A DNA stretch of 64,000 nt from Planctomycetota bacterium. Lineage in GTDB: Bacteria > Planctomycetota > Planctomycetia > Planctomycetales > Planctomycetaceae. The stretch spans positions 152,747 to 216,746 of the forward strand of contig JAFEBS010000009.1 of the NCBI GenBank assembly GCA_018242525.1, in the 5' to 3' direction. Shown one piece after another: positions 63,371-64,000 of the stretch (position 1 is the stretch's first letter; each line of letters starts with the position of its first letter). The translations under genes were made by a program, and so were the position numbers. The notes beneath the pieces were generated by a model. The model was not told the DNA's origin, did not search any database, and saw nothing but the letters and a program-made list of their open reading frames with translations.

Positions 63371-64000
63371 CAGTCGTTCTCCAGGGGGACAGGCAACGGT
63401 GACAGGCCGCGGCGAAGATCTGTGGGCTCCAGCAATTGGCGAAACGCCTCCAGAATCACTCGACGGTTCGCGTCAAATCGAATCGGACTCTCGCGGTGGT
63501 CAAATGCCGGCCCCGCCGACCTGGCATCCTGATACGAAAGCAATCCGCGCAGCCGCACATAAGATTCGACGCGCGCCAAATCCGGGTGATCGCCCGCACC
63601 GACGGCGGCATTCACGTCCTCGTCCAGGGCGATCGACGCCAGGTACAATTGAGCGGACCTGTCCCAGCCTTGATTGATCATCGATTCACTCTGCTTGAGC
63701 ACCGAGTCCCGAACCGCGGCCACCTCGTCACGCGTCAACAGCAACTTTGGGAATTCTGACTGCGCTCGCTCCAGTTGCTGCTGCAAAGATTCCGCCAGCA
63801 TCAACGCCTGGTTGCGATCGGCCCGCATCGATTTCATGACGTGGAGCAATGAGTCTTGATCTACAGTAAATCTGTCGTTCAGGACATTCGCAAACCCGGG
63901 TTGCACTTCGGCCAGAAGTCCCAGGCCCCAAGTTCCCCACTGGAATTCGCCCGGCCGCAAATTCCAGGCGGTTCGTGACTGACGCCAACCGGGCGACGAG
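63370..64000 (-). CDS. Partial protein of unknown function, C-terminal part
   Basis: The frame is open to the window edge, so the true N-terminus lies outside. The visible 209 or so residues have no CxxCH site. They include a tryptophan-rich stretch (EFQWGTWGLGLLAEV) and a helical region (NQALMLAESLQQQLERAQ ... LTRDEVAAVRDSVLKQSESMINQGWDRSAQLYLASIAL), then LARVESYVRLRGLLSYQDA. Its stop overlaps the start of the five-haem cytochrome by one base, so the two are translationally coupled and probably functionally linked, perhaps as a cytochrome complex. I do not recognise the family. Confidence 0.75.
   Translation of the reverse strand, partial: SSPGWRQSRTAWNLRPGEFQWGTWGLGLLAEVQPGFANVLNDRFTVDQDSLLHVMKSMRADRNQALMLAESLQQQLERAQSEFPKLLLTRDEVAAVRDSVLKQSESMINQGWDRSAQLYLASIALDEDVNAAVGAGDHPDLARVESYVRLRGLLSYQDARSAGPAFDHRESPIRFDANRRVILEAFRQLLEPTDLRRGLSPLPVPLEND

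Overview
The window looks like chromosome from a planctomycete (phylum Planctomycetota, probably class Planctomycetia). This is inferred from several families that are typical of, or largely confined to, that phylum: a giant DUF1583-type protein, a DUF1501 protein with a Tat signal, TIGR03067 repeats, a BlaR1/BlaI pair, secreted LmbE-like and multi-domain sugar dehydrogenase proteins, an LExRxLL-like N-terminal motif on a surface protein, and many secreted or outer-membrane proteins. Housekeeping genes lie among these accessory genes. I found no rRNA, tRNA, CRISPR array, transposase or phage gene.

Layout. 1-6 kb (minus strand): a secreted quinoprotein sugar dehydrogenase fused to a cytochrome c domain, an ATP-grasp protein, a soluble histidine kinase and an HTH-receiver fusion regulator; the spaces between them hold several hairpin repeats. 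6-11 kb: mnmG, then divergently a porin and a Cys-rich secreted protein. 10.3-17 kb: a secreted protein of unknown function and a 1,895-residue DUF1583-type protein, read from a near-consensus promoter overlapped by a 21-bp palindrome. 17-20 kb: tpx, ruvB, yebC. 20-29 kb: the nusA-infB-rbfA translation/transcription operon, with an HhH-GPD-like protein bearing a histone-H1-like tail and a TPR protein downstream. The long nusA leader contains an intrinsic-terminator hairpin, which suggests attenuation. 29-34 kb: a TPR protein, then acpP-fabF plus a second ketosynthase whose active-site Cys and one His are replaced.

34-40 kb: a DUF1501 protein, a LmbE-like deacetylase, a VOC-GNAT fusion and a secreted double alpha/beta hydrolase. 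40-45 kb: a BlaI repressor and a BlaR1-type membrane peptidase whose sensor side is four TIGR03067 repeats plus leucine-rich repeats; two operator-like dyads sit on the promoter, in the spacer and just downstream of the -10. 45-50 kb: a GH63-type glucosidase and a TolC-like lipoprotein. 50-53.4 kb: a small secreted protein and a matrixin metallopeptidase fused to two GlcG/HbpS domains.

53.7-64 kb is the most notable part. A predicted outer-membrane beta-barrel protein is followed directly by a roughly ten-haem c-type cytochrome with a C-terminal LVIVD beta-propeller. A convergent pair nearby encodes a five-haem cytochrome and a partial partner gene. Together they could form an outer-membrane electron conduit with periplasmic electron carriers. 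The sugar dehydrogenase-cytochrome fusion at the left end would also feed electrons to c-type cytochromes.

CDS ends and strands come from open frames. Starts were moved from the longest frame where a Shine-Dalgarno sequence, signal peptide or family length argued for it. All functional statements rest on sequence patterns recognised by eye; no database search was run.
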